A DNA stretch of 64,000 nt from contig VMFU01000002.1 of NCBI GenBank assembly GCA_007376205.1, forward strand, positions 47,423 to 111,422, written 5' to 3'. Below are positions 14,842 to 22,948 of this stretch, piece by piece. The notes under the pieces were generated by a model. That model was not told the origin of the DNA, did no database searches, and saw only the letters and a list, made by a program, of their open reading frames with translations. The stretch's first letter is position 1, and each line of letters starts with the position of its first letter. The stretch comes from Candidatus Peregrinibacteria bacterium Gr01-1014_25 (GTDB taxonomy: Bacteria > Patescibacteriota > Gracilibacteria > Peribacterales > Peribacteraceae). Made by a program: the position numbers and the translations under genes.

Positions 14842-14962
14842 AGTATAGCCGATCATGAAAAGAAGCGGCGCCCAGGGCGAACCCTGGGCGCCTCCGTAGC
14901 ACAGTGCCTCCCCAAGGAGGCTAGGCTCCCGCCCCCGTAAAGGCGGAAGTATTTCCAGTCTA
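14842..14962 (-). promoter_or_regulatory. Structured ribE-ribH intergenic region with terminator-like hairpin and a -10 box
   Basis: Reading the minus strand after ribE there are hairpins CGCC...GGCG and GCCTCC-ttgg-GGAGGC. Then comes an 11-bp perfect stem GGCGCCCAGGG-TTCG-CCCTGGGCGCC followed by GCTTCTTTTC, which looks like a terminator. Next is TATACT (14847-14842), 10 nt before ribH. It could end ribE transcription and restart ribH, or act as an attenuator. The conserved FMN-riboswitch segments are not visible. Confidence 0.5.
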
Positions 14963-15526
14963 TCACCGCCGCGCATACCGCGCCACAATGTCCGTTTCGA
15001 TGTTCACGCGATCTCCTTTTTGCAGGAGGCCAAGGGTCGTCATCGCAAGCGTGTGGGGAATGAGGGCGACGGTGATCGTGCCGTCCTTGACGAATGCGAC
15101 CGTGAGCGAGACGCCGTCGATGGCGATGGAGCCTTTGGGGACGACATGCGTGGCAAGAAAAGCCGGGAGACGGATACCAATGACCGCCGATGCGGCAAGC
15201 AGGCGGCGGGATATCACCGTCCCCACCCCCTCCACGTGCCCCTGCACGATGTGCCCCTCAAACCGGTCGCCGGCCTTGAGGGATCGTTCCAGGTTCACGC
15301 AGTCCCCCTCGCGCAGCGAACCGAGTGTCGTGCGCGCGAGCGTTTCATCGACGACGTCGAAGGACATCGTCGTGTTCTTTTTTTCGACAACACTCAAGCA
15401 GACGCCGGCGACGCTGATGCTCGATCCGATCTTCAGGTCGCGGAACGTCTTCGGCCGCGCGACGGTGAGCCGATGGGGCCGCTTCTCGATGACGGTGCCG
15501 GTTGCTTCGACGATGCCGGTGAACAC
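14963..15526 (-). CDS. ribE: Riboflavin synthase alpha chain
   Basis: It dismutates two lumazines to riboflavin. Two lumazine-binding repeats are visible: FTGIVEATGTV ... GVCLSVV and then HIVQGHVEGVGTV ... DGVSLTV. The start is placed at GTG (15526), giving VFTGIVE, because family members begin MFTGIVE. The ORF-track start at 15586 would add a 20-aa SSVSSVS-type peptide encoded by a 9-nt repeat tract. The longer form cannot be excluded. Confidence 0.92.
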   Translation of the reverse strand: MFTGIVEATGTVIEKRPHRLTVARPKTFRDLKIGSSISVAGVCLSVVEKKNTTMSFDVVDETLARTTLGSLREGDCVNLERSLKAGDRFEGHIVQGHVEGVGTVISRRLLAASAVIGIRLPAFLATHVVPKGSIAIDGVSLTVAFVKDGTITVALIPHTLAMTTLGLLQKGDRVNIETDIVARYARR

Positions 15527-15537
15527 GAAACTATCGT

Positions 15538-15573
15538 AGGAGACCGAGGAGACCGAGGAAACCGAAGAATCCG
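15538..15573. repeat. 9-nt degenerate tandem repeat (family B) before ribE
   Basis: + strand units AGACCGAGG, AGACCGAGG, AAACCGAAG, AATCCGGGG. It lies directly upstream of the preferred ribE start. The consensus matches the tracts at 17092, 34011, 34935 and 54610. Confidence 0.75.
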
Positions 15574-15716
15574 GGGAAAATGCCATCCGCGCATTCCTCG
15601 GCTGCTTCCATGCCGAACCCTAGACAAAGCCCTTCCACGGCGCTACGCTGGCGCTTCTACCAGCGCCGCGGTCGGCGCTCTTTCCATAATCCTTGGTTTC
15701 GGTTCCCTTCTCTCTC

Positions 15717-18629
15717 ATGGATGCCATCGTCGTCAAAGGCGCGCGGATGCACAACCTCAAGAACATCGATGTCCGCATCCCCCGCAACAAACTCACGGTC
15801 ATCACCGGCGTGTCCGGATCGGGGAAGTCCACGCTCGCGTTCGACACGATCTTCGCGGAGGGGCAGCGGCGGTACGTGGAGAGCCTCTCGGCGTACGCGC
15901 GGCAGTTCATCGCGCAGATGGAGAAGCCCGACGTCGACTCCATCGACGGCTTGAGTCCCGCGATCAGCATCGACCAGAAGACGGCGCCGCGCAATCCGCG
16001 CTCGACCGTCGGAACAGTGACGGAGATCTACGACTACATGCGCCTGCTATGGGCAAAGATCGGCAAGGTTCACTGCACGGTCTGCGGTCGGCAGCTGCAG
16101 CGGCAATCCGCGACGCAGATCGTGGAGGCCATCGCGCGCATGTCGGAGGGCAAAAAGCTCTTCCTCCTCGCGCCGGTCATTCGCGGCCGCAAGGGCGAGC
16201 ACGTGAAGATCATCGACGCGATCAAGCGCGAGGGATTCGTCCGTATGCGCATCGACGGGCAGGTCGTCACCGTGGACGAGGAAGTCACGCTCGACCCGAA
16301 GAAGGTTCACAGCATCGACATCGTCGTCGATCGTCTCGTCGTCCGCGACCTCGCCGCGAAGGAAGAGGGAGTGAATCCCAACCGCACGCGCCTCGCGGAC
16401 TCGGTGGAACTCGCGCTGAAGAAAGGCGAGGGGCTGCTCGTCGCACTCGACGCCGATAGCAAGGAGGAAACGACGTTCTCGGAGGCGTTCGCCTGTCCGG
16501 ATCATCCCGAGGCGCCCGCGCCCGAACTGGAACCGCGCAGCTTCTCATTCAACTCGCCGCACGGCGCCTGCGCGACGTGCCACGGCATCGGCTCGGTGCT
16601 GCAAGTCGACGTCGGCAGCATCATTCCCAATCCGAGCCTGACGCTCGCCGAAGGCGCCATCCACCCGTGGGCCACCTCCGCCAGCCGTATGAACTTCATG
16701 ATGAACGTGCTGGAGGCGCTGGCGGCGGACGTCGGCTTCAGCATGCACACGCCCTGGACGAAGCTGGATGAGAAGCACCGCGACATCATCCTGAACGGTT
16801 ACGACAACCCGCTCACGGTGCACATGGGCGAGGGGCGATCTGGTAACACGTACCGCACGACCTTCGAGGGCGTCATCGCGAACCTGCAACGCCGACACAG
16901 CGAGACCGAGTCGAGCTACGTGCGCCAGCAGATCGAGGAGTACATGCTGGAACTGCCGTGTGCGGATTGCGGCGGCCGCAGGCTCAAGAAGGAAATCCTG
17001 GGCGTGACCGTGGGGAGCAAGAACATCGTGGAGGTCACGGACTTGAGCGTGGAGGAGGCGGAGGGATTTTTCTCCTCCTTGATTCCCGCAAAGGCAACCG
17101 AGGCAACCAAGGATGGCAAGGCAACCAAGGATGTCTTGCCCGCTCACGAATACGCGATCGTGAAGAAAGTGCTGCAGGAGATCGTTGCGCGACTGACATT
17201 CCTGCGGAATGTGGGCCTCACGTACCTGACGCTCTCCCGCGCCGCGTCGACGCTCTCCGGCGGCGAGGCGCAGCGCATCCGCCTGGCGACGCAGATCGGC
17301 TCGGCGTTGCAGGGCGTGCTCTATGTGCTCGACGAGCCATCGATCGGCTTGCACCAGAAGGACAACAGCCGGCTGATCGAGACCATGATGCGGCTCCGCG
17401 ACCTGGGGAACACGGTGCTGGTCGTCGAGCACGACGAAGAGACGATCCGCGCCGCGGATTACCTGCTCGAGATCGGTCCGGGTGCCGGCAAGTACGGCGG
17501 GCAAGTCATCGCCCAGGGCACGCCCGACGAACTCATCGCCCATCCCACGTCGACGACAGGCAAGTACTTGAGCCGCGACTTGCGCATCGACCCGCCCGCG
17601 CAGCGCCGCCCGACGGGCAAGAACTGGATCGAGATCACCGACGCCTACCATCACAACCTGCGTCATGTCGACGTGCGCCTGCCGCTCAAGACGTTCATTG
17701 GCATTTCCGGCGTATCCGGATCGGGCAAATCCAGCCTCATCCACGGCATCCTGGCTCCCGAGCTGCAGCGCGTCTTGAACAAGGCCCACGCCAAACCGCA
17801 GAACGTGGGGTCGATCAGCGGCCTGCAGCACCTCGACAAAGCCATCGTCATCGACCAGTCCGCCATCGGCCGCACGCCGCGGAGCAATCCCGCCACGTAC
17901 ACGGGCATCTTCACGGACGTGCGCGATCTGTTCGCCGGCCTGCCCGAAGCGAAGACGCGCGGCTACCAGCCCGGACGTTTCAGCTTCAACGTCAAGGGCG
18001 GGCGGTGCGAGGAATGCGAGGGCGACGGGCTCAAGCGGATCGAGATGCACTTCCTTCCGGACGTCTTCGTCACGTGCGAGGTGTGCCACGGCCAGCGCTA
18101 CAACCGCGAGACGCTCGAAGTGACGTACAAAGGGAAGAACATCGCCGAAGTGCTCGACATGACCATCACGGACGCCGCCGCGTTCTTCGGCGCGATCCCC
18201 GTCGTGCAGAAGAAGTTGCAGACGCTGGAGGACGTCGGCCTCGGCTATCTCCATCTGGGCCAGAGCGCGACGACGCTGTCCGGCGGCGAGGCGCAGCGCA
18301 TCAAACTGGCGACCGAACTCCTCAAGCGCGCGACCGGCCAGACGTTCTACATCCTGGACGAACCGACGACGGGCCTGCACTTCGACGATATCCGGCGTCT
18401 GCTTGCCGTCTTGCAGCGCCTCGTCGACAAAGGCAACACCGTCCTCGTCATCGAGCACAACCTCGACGTGCTGAAGTCCGTCGATCACATCGTGGACCTG
18501 GGACCGGACGGCGGCATCGGCGGCGGGTGGATCGTAGCCGAGGGCACGCCCGAGGAGGTCGCGGACGTCGAGAAGAGCTACACCGGACAGTACCTCAAAC
18601 AGATTCTGCATCCTCCGTCGCGCCGGTGA
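15717..18629 (+). CDS. uvrA: UvrABC excision repair ATPase subunit A
   Basis: 970 aa. Two ABC ATPase halves: Walker A GVSGSGKST and GVSGSGKSS, with signatures LSGGEAQRIRLATQIGS and LSGGEAQRIKLATELLK. Zinc-binding Cys pairs lie in CHGIGS and CEECEGDGLKR...CEVCHGQRY. It scans DNA for bulky damage and loads UvrB. The start is MDAIVVKGARMHNLKN. A ~15-residue insert (AKATEATKDGKATKD) at about residue 459-473 is encoded by a 9-nt tandem repeat. The next gene starts 2 bp after the stop. Confidence 0.98.
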   Translation: MDAIVVKGARMHNLKNIDVRIPRNKLTVITGVSGSGKSTLAFDTIFAEGQRRYVESLSAYARQFIAQMEKPDVDSIDGLSPAISIDQKTAPRNPRSTVGTVTEIYDYMRLLWAKIGKVHCTVCGRQLQRQSATQIVEAIARMSEGKKLFLLAPVIRGRKGEHVKIIDAIKREGFVRMRIDGQVVTVDEEVTLDPKKVHSIDIVVDRLVVRDLAAKEEGVNPNRTRLADSVELALKKGEGLLVALDADSKEETTFSEAFACPDHPEAPAPELEPRSFSFNSPHGACATCHGIGSVLQVDVGSIIPNPSLTLAEGAIHPWATSASRMNFMMNVLEALAADVGFSMHTPWTKLDEKHRDIILNGYDNPLTVHMGEGRSGNTYRTTFEGVIANLQRRHSETESSYVRQQIEEYMLELPCADCGGRRLKKEILGVTVGSKNIVEVTDLSVEEAEGFFSSLIPAKATEATKDGKATKDVLPAHEYAIVKKVLQEIVARLTFLRNVGLTYLTLSRAASTLSGGEAQRIRLATQIGSALQGVLYVLDEPSIGLHQKDNSRLIETMMRLRDLGNTVLVVEHDEETIRAADYLLEIGPGAGKYGGQVIAQGTPDELIAHPTSTTGKYLSRDLRIDPPAQRRPTGKNWIEITDAYHHNLRHVDVRLPLKTFIGISGVSGSGKSSLIHGILAPELQRVLNKAHAKPQNVGSISGLQHLDKAIVIDQSAIGRTPRSNPATYTGIFTDVRDLFAGLPEAKTRGYQPGRFSFNVKGGRCEECEGDGLKRIEMHFLPDVFVTCEVCHGQRYNRETLEVTYKGKNIAEVLDMTITDAAAFFGAIPVVQKKLQTLEDVGLGYLHLGQSATTLSGGEAQRIKLATELLKRATGQTFYILDEPTTGLHFDDIRRLLAVLQRLVDKGNTVLVIEHNLDVLKSVDHIVDLGPDGGIGGGWIVAEGTPEEVADVEKSYTGQYLKQILHPPSRR
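17092..17136 (+). repeat. 9-nt tandem repeat (family B) in frame inside uvrA
   Basis: Units AGGCAACCG, AGGCAACCA, AGGATGGCA, AGGCAACCA, AGGATGTCT encode an ATE/ATK/DGK-type peptide. It adds a loop after the EEAEGFFSSL helix. Confidence 0.8.
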
Positions 18630-18631
18630 CC

Positions 18632-19594
18632 ATGCGCCCCCTGCATCCCAAGCACCTGTGGGACGGCGTCATCGCGGCCAGCCTCGCGCTTTTCGCCATC
18701 GGTGCGGGTTTCGCCGGGGCCGCCGTCACAAACGGCACGGCGTCGACGTGGCAGATCGCGGCGGGAATCGCGTGCATCGCTGCGCTTGCCATCGTGATCT
18801 ACGGCTCATGGATCGAGCCGCGGCGCATCGCCGAGCGCCGCCTCCGCCTCCCCTTCCCCATCCCGGGCTTGCGCATCGCGATCGTCGCGGACATTCACGT
18901 CGGCCACTTCGCCTTCGCACCGTTCGTCGCCCGCCTCGTCGAGCGCATCAACGCGACGAAGCCCGACATCATTCTCCTCCCCGGAGATTTCCTCTCCGAC
19001 AGCGAGACGGACATCGCCGATCTGGAACCCCTGCGGCATCTCTCCGCGCGCCACGGGACATTCGCGGTCATCGGGAACCACGACAGCGGACACTACATCA
19101 ACATCCGCCAGCGGCCCTGGAATGGCGCGGACCGCAGCGCGGAATTGAGCGATTTCCTGGAAAAACGCGCGATCACGGTCCTGCGCAACCGCAGCGTGAC
19201 GATCCATGCCGGCGGTAGGGACATCGTCATCGCCGGCATCGACGATCTGTGGCCGACCGTTCCCGCGGCCGTCCCGCCGTTCCTTGCATCACTCGATCCC
19301 GCGCTGCCTACGATTCTCGTGTCGCACCATCCGGACGCCATCGAGCTCGCCGACGCGCGGCGCGCTCATCTCATCGTCAGCGGACACACGCATGGAGGCC
19401 AGATCCGCCTGCCGATCATCGGTCCGCTCCTGCCCGTGCCGACCGCACTCGGTCGTCGTTTCTCGCGCGGTGTGTTCCGCATCAGCCCCACCTGCACGCT
19501 GTTCATCACCCACGGTGTCGGCGCGACGGAATTGCGCTCGCGCCTGTGCGCGACGCCGGAAGTGGTTGTGATAGAAACGGAGAATGCAGAGTAA
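18632..19594 (+). CDS. Membrane-anchored calcineurin-like metallophosphoesterase
   Basis: 320 aa. Two N-terminal membrane helices (about residues 10-55) are followed by a metallophosphoesterase domain with all metal motifs: DIHVGH, GDFLSD, GNHDSGH, SHHPD and SGHTHGGQ. The architecture resembles YaeI/YkuE-like enzymes (lipid A/UDP-diacylglucosamine or general phosphodiesterases), but the substrate cannot be read from sequence. It starts 2 bp after uvrA and is probably co-transcribed with it. The ORF-track entry beginning at 16958 is an out-of-frame extension through uvrA. Confidence 0.88.
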   Translation: MRPLHPKHLWDGVIAASLALFAIGAGFAGAAVTNGTASTWQIAAGIACIAALAIVIYGSWIEPRRIAERRLRLPFPIPGLRIAIVADIHVGHFAFAPFVARLVERINATKPDIILLPGDFLSDSETDIADLEPLRHLSARHGTFAVIGNHDSGHYINIRQRPWNGADRSAELSDFLEKRAITVLRNRSVTIHAGGRDIVIAGIDDLWPTVPAAVPPFLASLDPALPTILVSHHPDAIELADARRAHLIVSGHTHGGQIRLPIIGPLLPVPTALGRRFSRGVFRISPTCTLFITHGVGATELRSRLCATPEVVVIETENAE

Positions 19595-19611
19595 TTCTTT
19601 CCAATATTCTC

Positions 19612-20103
19612 ATGAGCACCATGCATCGTCACTTCACCGCCACCGCATTCGTGGTCGATGACCGGGGCCGCACGCTGCTCCTGTGGCATAAGCGGTTACA
19701 GCGATGGATGCCGCCCGGCGGACACTGCGATCCTGATGAAACACCGGAGGAGACGGCGCGACGTGAATGCCTGGAGGAGACCGGACTGGATGTCGAGATC
19801 GTCGGCGATGTGCAGGACGATCTCTTCGCCGGAACGCCGGAGGAGGGCCGGATGCTGACGAAACCCATCGCCATGCTCCTCGAGAACATCCCCGAAAGCC
19901 GCGAGCGCAACGAACCCGCGCACCAACACATGGACTTCCTCTTCCGCGCCCGCCCCATTGACAGTCGCCAGCCGCTGACGCTCGCCGAGGACGAGGGCCG
20001 CGAGCTGAAATGGTTCACGCCGGAAGAAATCGCCGCGCTGCCCGAGGATCAGATTTTCGCCAATGTGCGGCGGTATGCCTTGGCGATGTGCGGGAGGCGA
20101 TAA
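19612..20103 (+). CDS. Nudix hydrolase
   Basis: 163 aa. The Nudix box is GGHCDPDETPEETARRECLE followed by ETGLDV, complete. The fold begins HFTATAFVVDDRGRTLLLWHKR. The start is ATG 19612 (MSTMHRHF), with a second ATG three codons later. The ORF-track start at 19249 runs through the previous gene out of frame. It lies 17 bp after the phosphoesterase gene, so the two are probably in one unit. The substrate is unknown. Confidence 0.87.
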   Translation: MSTMHRHFTATAFVVDDRGRTLLLWHKRLQRWMPPGGHCDPDETPEETARRECLEETGLDVEIVGDVQDDLFAGTPEEGRMLTKPIAMLLENIPESRERNEPAHQHMDFLFRARPIDSRQPLTLAEDEGRELKWFTPEEIAALPEDQIFANVRRYALAMCGRR

Positions 20104-20125
20104 GCGCAGGCGGCAGCAATATCTC

Positions 20126-20146
20126 CGCATATCGCCTATCGCTTCC
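20126..20146. repeat. 7-nt degenerate repeat before the RSH gene
   Basis: CGCATAT, CGCCTAT, CGCTTCC between a stop codon and the TATACT box of the next gene. It is a weak member of the 7-nt class. Confidence 0.45.
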
Positions 20147-20162
20147 GGCCCTCATCATCCTG

Positions 20163-20168
20163 TATACT
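20163..20168 (+). promoter_or_regulatory. -10-like box 11 nt before the RSH-EamA start
   Basis: TATACT then ACACTGTCCTT then ATG (20180). No Shine-Dalgarno is present. It implies a leader of about 5 nt. Confidence 0.5.
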
Positions 20169-20179
20169 ACACTGTCCTT

Positions 20180-22948
20180 ATGACGTGGGCAGCGTTCAGC
20201 CGGCTCCTCTCCGCCTTTCCCGCAAAGGACCGCGAACGCATCCGCAGCGCCTTCGAACTGGCGGAGCAGGCGCACAGGGGGCAGCAGCGCAAGTCCGGCG
20301 AGCCGTACGTCCACCATCCCATCGCCGTGGCGACCATCTTGGTCGGCATGGGCGCCGACACCGACACCATCGTCGCCGCGCTGCTCCATGACACGATCGA
20401 GGACACGCCCGTCACCCTCGAGCAGGTACGGTCACAATTCGGCGACGCGGTGGCACGGCTCGTCGACGGCGTGACGAAACTCTGCCACGAGGATCTGGAA
20501 GGACGCGCGACGCTGGACGAGAAGATCGAAACCCTCCGGAAGATGTTCTCAGCCCTGCAGGACGACGTCCGCATCATGGTGATCAAGCTCGCCGACCGCC
20601 TGCACAACATGCAGACCGCCGAGTTCCTTGCCCCGGAGAAACGCAGAATGCTCGCGGAAGAAACGCGCGAGTCGTACGTGAAGATCGCCGACCGCCTGTG
20701 CATGCAGGATCTGCGCGACGAGCTGGAGGCGCTGTGCCTGGACATCATCGATCCCGAGCTGTTCCGACAGCTCCAGATCGCGCGCGACAGCATCGACGAA
20801 TCGGCCGCCAGCCTCATCGCGATGGTGGATGGCGGGATGGAGAACCATCCGGCGTACGGCGATCTGCTCGAGATTATCCACGAGCCGCGGCCGTGGGAAA
20901 CGCTCGCAAGCCAACTGCAGCGCAGCGGCTACGCCGCGTCGGGCGCGCCGCCCATCGCGCTCGTGTTCGTCTGCCGGGACCGCGACACCTGCTACCGCAT
21001 CATGGGCACGCTGCATGAGCGATGGAAGCGCGAAGTCATGTCCTTCCAGGATTTCATCAACGCGCCGCAGGTCAACGGCTATCGCGGTTTGCATACGACG
21101 ATCATCCTGGGCGACGGCACGCGCGTCCGCTGCAAGATCCGCACGCCCGAGATGCACCTGTACGCGCGCAAGGGGGTGGCGACCCGCTGTTTCGACAGCG
21201 CGGCGAAGAGCATCCTGGATTACCTGTCGTGGGCGGAGCAGATCTCGCCTCTTACGGAGCAGACGCGCGACCGCAGCCAGGAATTCTGGGATAGCTTGCA
21301 GAGCGATATTCTTGGCGAATCCATCGTGGTCCACGGACCCGCGGATCAGGCGGTGTACCTCCCGACCGGCGCGACGGCGCTGGACGGAGCGTTCTACCTC
21401 TTCCGCAGTGAAGCATTGCGCACACGCGCGATATTGGTGAACGGCCAGGAGGTCCCCTTCGCGCAGCCGCTCCACCACGCCGACGCGCTGACCATCACGC
21501 TTGCGCCCGAACCGACCGTCCAGCGCGAGTGGCTGGCGTGGGTGCATACCGGATTCTCGACGGCGCAGATCCGCGCGGCCATCGCCTTGAGCGTGTCGGC
21601 GGACGACAAGCTCCTCCTGGGAAAGACTCTCCTGCAGCGCATATTGAGCGACCGGCGCCGGGGGTTCATCGAGGAATTCGCCGAGAGCAGCATTCGGGAC
21701 AGCCTGCAGCGACTCGGGATGCGGTCGATGGACGACGTGTACGCGGCCATCGCCGACGGACGCCTGGATCCCGCGACGGCGTACGACGCCATGTTCCCGC
21801 CGGCACGGACACGCAACGAAGAAGCGCGCTCACCCTACATCGTGCGATTCTCCTACGACATGAATGACTTGGCGGCACTGACGCGGATCATGGAGGTCTA
21901 CAAGAAGTACTCCTCGCATATCCGCGGTGCCCGCGCCTTGCCCGTCCCTCCGCATAACCCACGCAAATTGAGCATCCGTCTGCGGTACTTTCTCACCGCA
22001 CAGGAGCAACGCTCGCTCCTCACCGATCTGCGCGCGGCGGGGGCGGGGAACGTCGCTGTTGTCGAACGCATCGAACGCCTGTTCCCGCTCCTCTTGACGG
22101 TCATTCTCCTGTGGGCACTGAACCCCGTCGCCGCCAAGTGGCTCATGTTGCACGGCTCGACGCCGCTCTCGCTGCTTACGCTCCGCCTCCTCGTCACGTC
22201 CGTCTTGAGCGCGCTGTTCTTCGGCGTCTGGCGCATCTGGACGCGGTCGACAGTCGGTTCGCTCCGTTCGGCCTACCGCATCGCGCTGCTGCCGGCTCTC
22301 CTCACGTTTGCGCTGGCGACGTTCACCTACCACGCGCTGGAATCGATGGCCCCTTCCGCGCACCTCACCATCCTGCGCTTCAACGTTCTGCTCCTGCCCG
22401 CGCTGGCACTCCTCCTGCGCAAATTCTCCCTGCGCATCGCCCTCGCCAGCATCGTCATTTTCCTCGTGAGCACGGTGTTGCTCATGTGGTCCCCGGGCTA
22501 CGCGCCGTACGTCGGCTTCGGCTTCTCACTCCTTTCCCTGCTCACCTACGTCCTCTACTCGCTCGCCGTCGAGAGCACGCTGCAGAAACACAAGATCGAG
22601 GTGCGTTATCCTCTGCTATTGTTCTACACCGGACTTATCCTGGGGATCATTGGATCGGTTCTGGCGCTGCTGCAGCCGTTCGCGGCGCTGCTGCCGAATT
22701 TCTGGTTGGTGTGCCTGTATGTGGCCGCATGCGTGTTTATCCCGCACACATGCTTCTACGCCCTGCTCAAGCGGCAACCGTTCCGGTACGTCACGGACCT
22801 CTTCCTCCTCGAAATCCCCATCGCGGCCGTGGCGGAGTACGCCTTCCTCGGCCTGCACCTGTCACTGATCAGCTACTTGCTCATCGGCGCCGCTCTGCTT
22901 GGGATCCTGCTATTACGCCTTCGCCACTACAGCCGTCTGGTTATCTAA
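20180..22948 (+). CDS. RelA/SpoT-homologue (HD-SYN-TGS-ACT-like) fused to an EamA-like membrane transporter
   Basis: 922 aa in one reading frame. Residues ~1-170 are an HD hydrolase domain (HHPIAVATIL, ALLHDTIEDT, with a DRLHNM stretch). Residues ~230-340 are a synthetase-like domain (FQDFINAPQVNGYRGLHTT). Residues ~375-450 are TGS (VYLPTGATALDGAFYLF), followed by helices and an ACT-like segment. From about residue 633 there are ten hydrophobic helices resembling the EamA/DMT transporter family. Synthetase acidic positions look lost (VRCKIRT instead of vEvQIRT), so (p)ppGpp hydrolysis is more likely than synthesis. The stop lies inside the 3' end of the convergent gene. Confidence 0.85.
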   Translation: MTWAAFSRLLSAFPAKDRERIRSAFELAEQAHRGQQRKSGEPYVHHPIAVATILVGMGADTDTIVAALLHDTIEDTPVTLEQVRSQFGDAVARLVDGVTKLCHEDLEGRATLDEKIETLRKMFSALQDDVRIMVIKLADRLHNMQTAEFLAPEKRRMLAEETRESYVKIADRLCMQDLRDELEALCLDIIDPELFRQLQIARDSIDESAASLIAMVDGGMENHPAYGDLLEIIHEPRPWETLASQLQRSGYAASGAPPIALVFVCRDRDTCYRIMGTLHERWKREVMSFQDFINAPQVNGYRGLHTTIILGDGTRVRCKIRTPEMHLYARKGVATRCFDSAAKSILDYLSWAEQISPLTEQTRDRSQEFWDSLQSDILGESIVVHGPADQAVYLPTGATALDGAFYLFRSEALRTRAILVNGQEVPFAQPLHHADALTITLAPEPTVQREWLAWVHTGFSTAQIRAAIALSVSADDKLLLGKTLLQRILSDRRRGFIEEFAESSIRDSLQRLGMRSMDDVYAAIADGRLDPATAYDAMFPPARTRNEEARSPYIVRFSYDMNDLAALTRIMEVYKKYSSHIRGARALPVPPHNPRKLSIRLRYFLTAQEQRSLLTDLRAAGAGNVAVVERIERLFPLLLTVILLWALNPVAAKWLMLHGSTPLSLLTLRLLVTSVLSALFFGVWRIWTRSTVGSLRSAYRIALLPALLTFALATFTYHALESMAPSAHLTILRFNVLLLPALALLLRKFSLRIALASIVIFLVSTVLLMWSPGYAPYVGFGFSLLSLLTYVLYSLAVESTLQKHKIEVRYPLLLFYTGLILGIIGSVLALLQPFAALLPNFWLVCLYVAACVFIPHTCFYALLKRQPFRYVTDLFLLEIPIAAVAEYAFLGLHLSLISYLLIGAALLGILLLRLRHYSRLVI

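Noticed and set aside
14832-14962. FMN riboswitch upstream of ribH
   Set aside because: The conserved RFN segments were not seen. Only generic hairpins and a terminator-like stem are present.
15526-15586. N-terminal 20-aa extension of ribE
   Set aside because: Encoded by a 9-nt repeat tract. The family begins MFTGIVE, so the GTG at 15526 is preferred.
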